Shown one piece after another: positions 16,030 to 16,204 of a stretch of 16,204 bases of DNA. The stretch comes from CAZDQL01 sp964507325. Its GTDB lineage: Bacteria > Planctomycetota > UBA1135 > GCA-002686595. Every line of letters begins with the position of its first letter. Position 1 is the stretch's first letter. The notes beneath the pieces were generated by a model. It saw nothing but the letters and a program-made list of their open reading frames with translations, had not been told where the DNA came from and did no database searches. The position numbers and the translations under genes are program-made. The DNA lies in the NCBI GenBank assembly GCA_964507325.1, contig CAZDQL010000122.1, positions 1-16,204 of the forward strand, read 5' to 3'.

Positions 16030-16204
16030 ATGCTCTGCAAGAGCCTGTTGATCGTCGCCACCGCCGTCTGCGTTTCCTTTCTGCCGAACAGGGGATCGAC
16101 CGCCGCCGAAGGGCGCGGGGAGTCGCCGATCGGCCTGGGCGAAACCGAGGCTCTAGCCCGGCCTATTCATGAGGTTCGAGCCTCGGACCCCAAGAGCGAG
16201 CGAA
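16030..16204 (+). CDS. Exported protein of unknown function (partial, C-terminus outside window)
   Basis: 58 codons are visible from ATG 16030 and the frame is open at the right edge. The start is supported by AAAGGAG 7 bases upstream, the best ribosome site in the window. Residues 1-26 look like a signal peptide: MLCKSLLIVATAVCVSFLP with a basic K4 and a hydrophobic core, and a likely cut near STAA/EG. What follows (GRGESPIGLGETEALARP) is low in pattern and gives no family. It lies 63 bases after the sigma fusion on the same strand, so co-transcription, or regulation by that sigma factor, is possible but unproven. Confidence 0.65.
   Translation, partial: MLCKSLLIVATAVCVSFLPNRGSTAAEGRGESPIGLGETEALARPIHEVRASDPKSER

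Noticed and set aside
15954..16172. A 72-codon plus-strand open frame at the right edge
   Set aside because: It begins inside the sigma fusion gene and overlaps, in another frame, the exported-protein frame that has the strong ribosome site and signal peptide.

Overview
The window comes from a high-GC bacterium. Hand counts give about 72% G+C over 1381-1560, and codon third positions are mostly G or C. Several gene types point to Planctomycetota: a secreted FG-GAP protein carrying a DCNxNGVPDxCD / DSDGNGVLDECE calcium-loop pair, a right-handed beta-helix protein ending in a DIGADEF-type closing motif, and an ECF sigma factor fused to a large extracytoplasmic region. This placement is an inference from protein style; no rRNA or core marker gene is present.

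Layout, left to right. (1) 1-2465, minus strand: an 821-codon open fragment of a secreted double beta-propeller protein that leaves the window on the left. (2) 2654-4258, minus strand: a 534-aa protein with a protein-kinase-like N-terminal half that seems to lack the catalytic Asp, and a hydrophobic C-terminal part. (3) 4259-4390: a divergent promoter region. (4) 4391-10637, plus strand: three genes chained by 4-base start/stop overlaps, namely an RND membrane-fusion protein, an RND permease and a GT-C-like (STT3-like) multi-membrane-span protein. (5) 10678-12549, plus strand: a secreted parallel beta-helix protein split by one in-frame TGA at 11329-11331, with both halves in the same frame. 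(6) 12625-15966, plus strand: a 1113-aa protein with ECF sigma regions 2 and 4, one membrane span and about 880 residues of carboxypeptidase-regulatory-like beta repeats. (7) 16030 to the right edge, plus strand: the start of a small exported protein behind a strong Shine-Dalgarno site.

How the genes work together: the RND adaptor and pump should form an envelope export system whose outer-membrane channel is not encoded here. The translationally coupled GT-C-like protein suggests, but does not prove, a link to envelope or glycan work. The beta-propeller and beta-helix proteins are exported structural or adhesive-type proteins. The sigma fusion looks like a one-protein envelope-to-transcription signalling device. 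No tRNA, rRNA, CRISPR array, insertion sequence or prophage gene was seen. All gaps between genes are under 200 bases.

The most notable points are the membrane-tethered sigma factor, the UGA-interrupted beta-helix gene, the probable pseudokinase, and a sharp composition change inside the double-propeller gene at its calcium-loop hinge.
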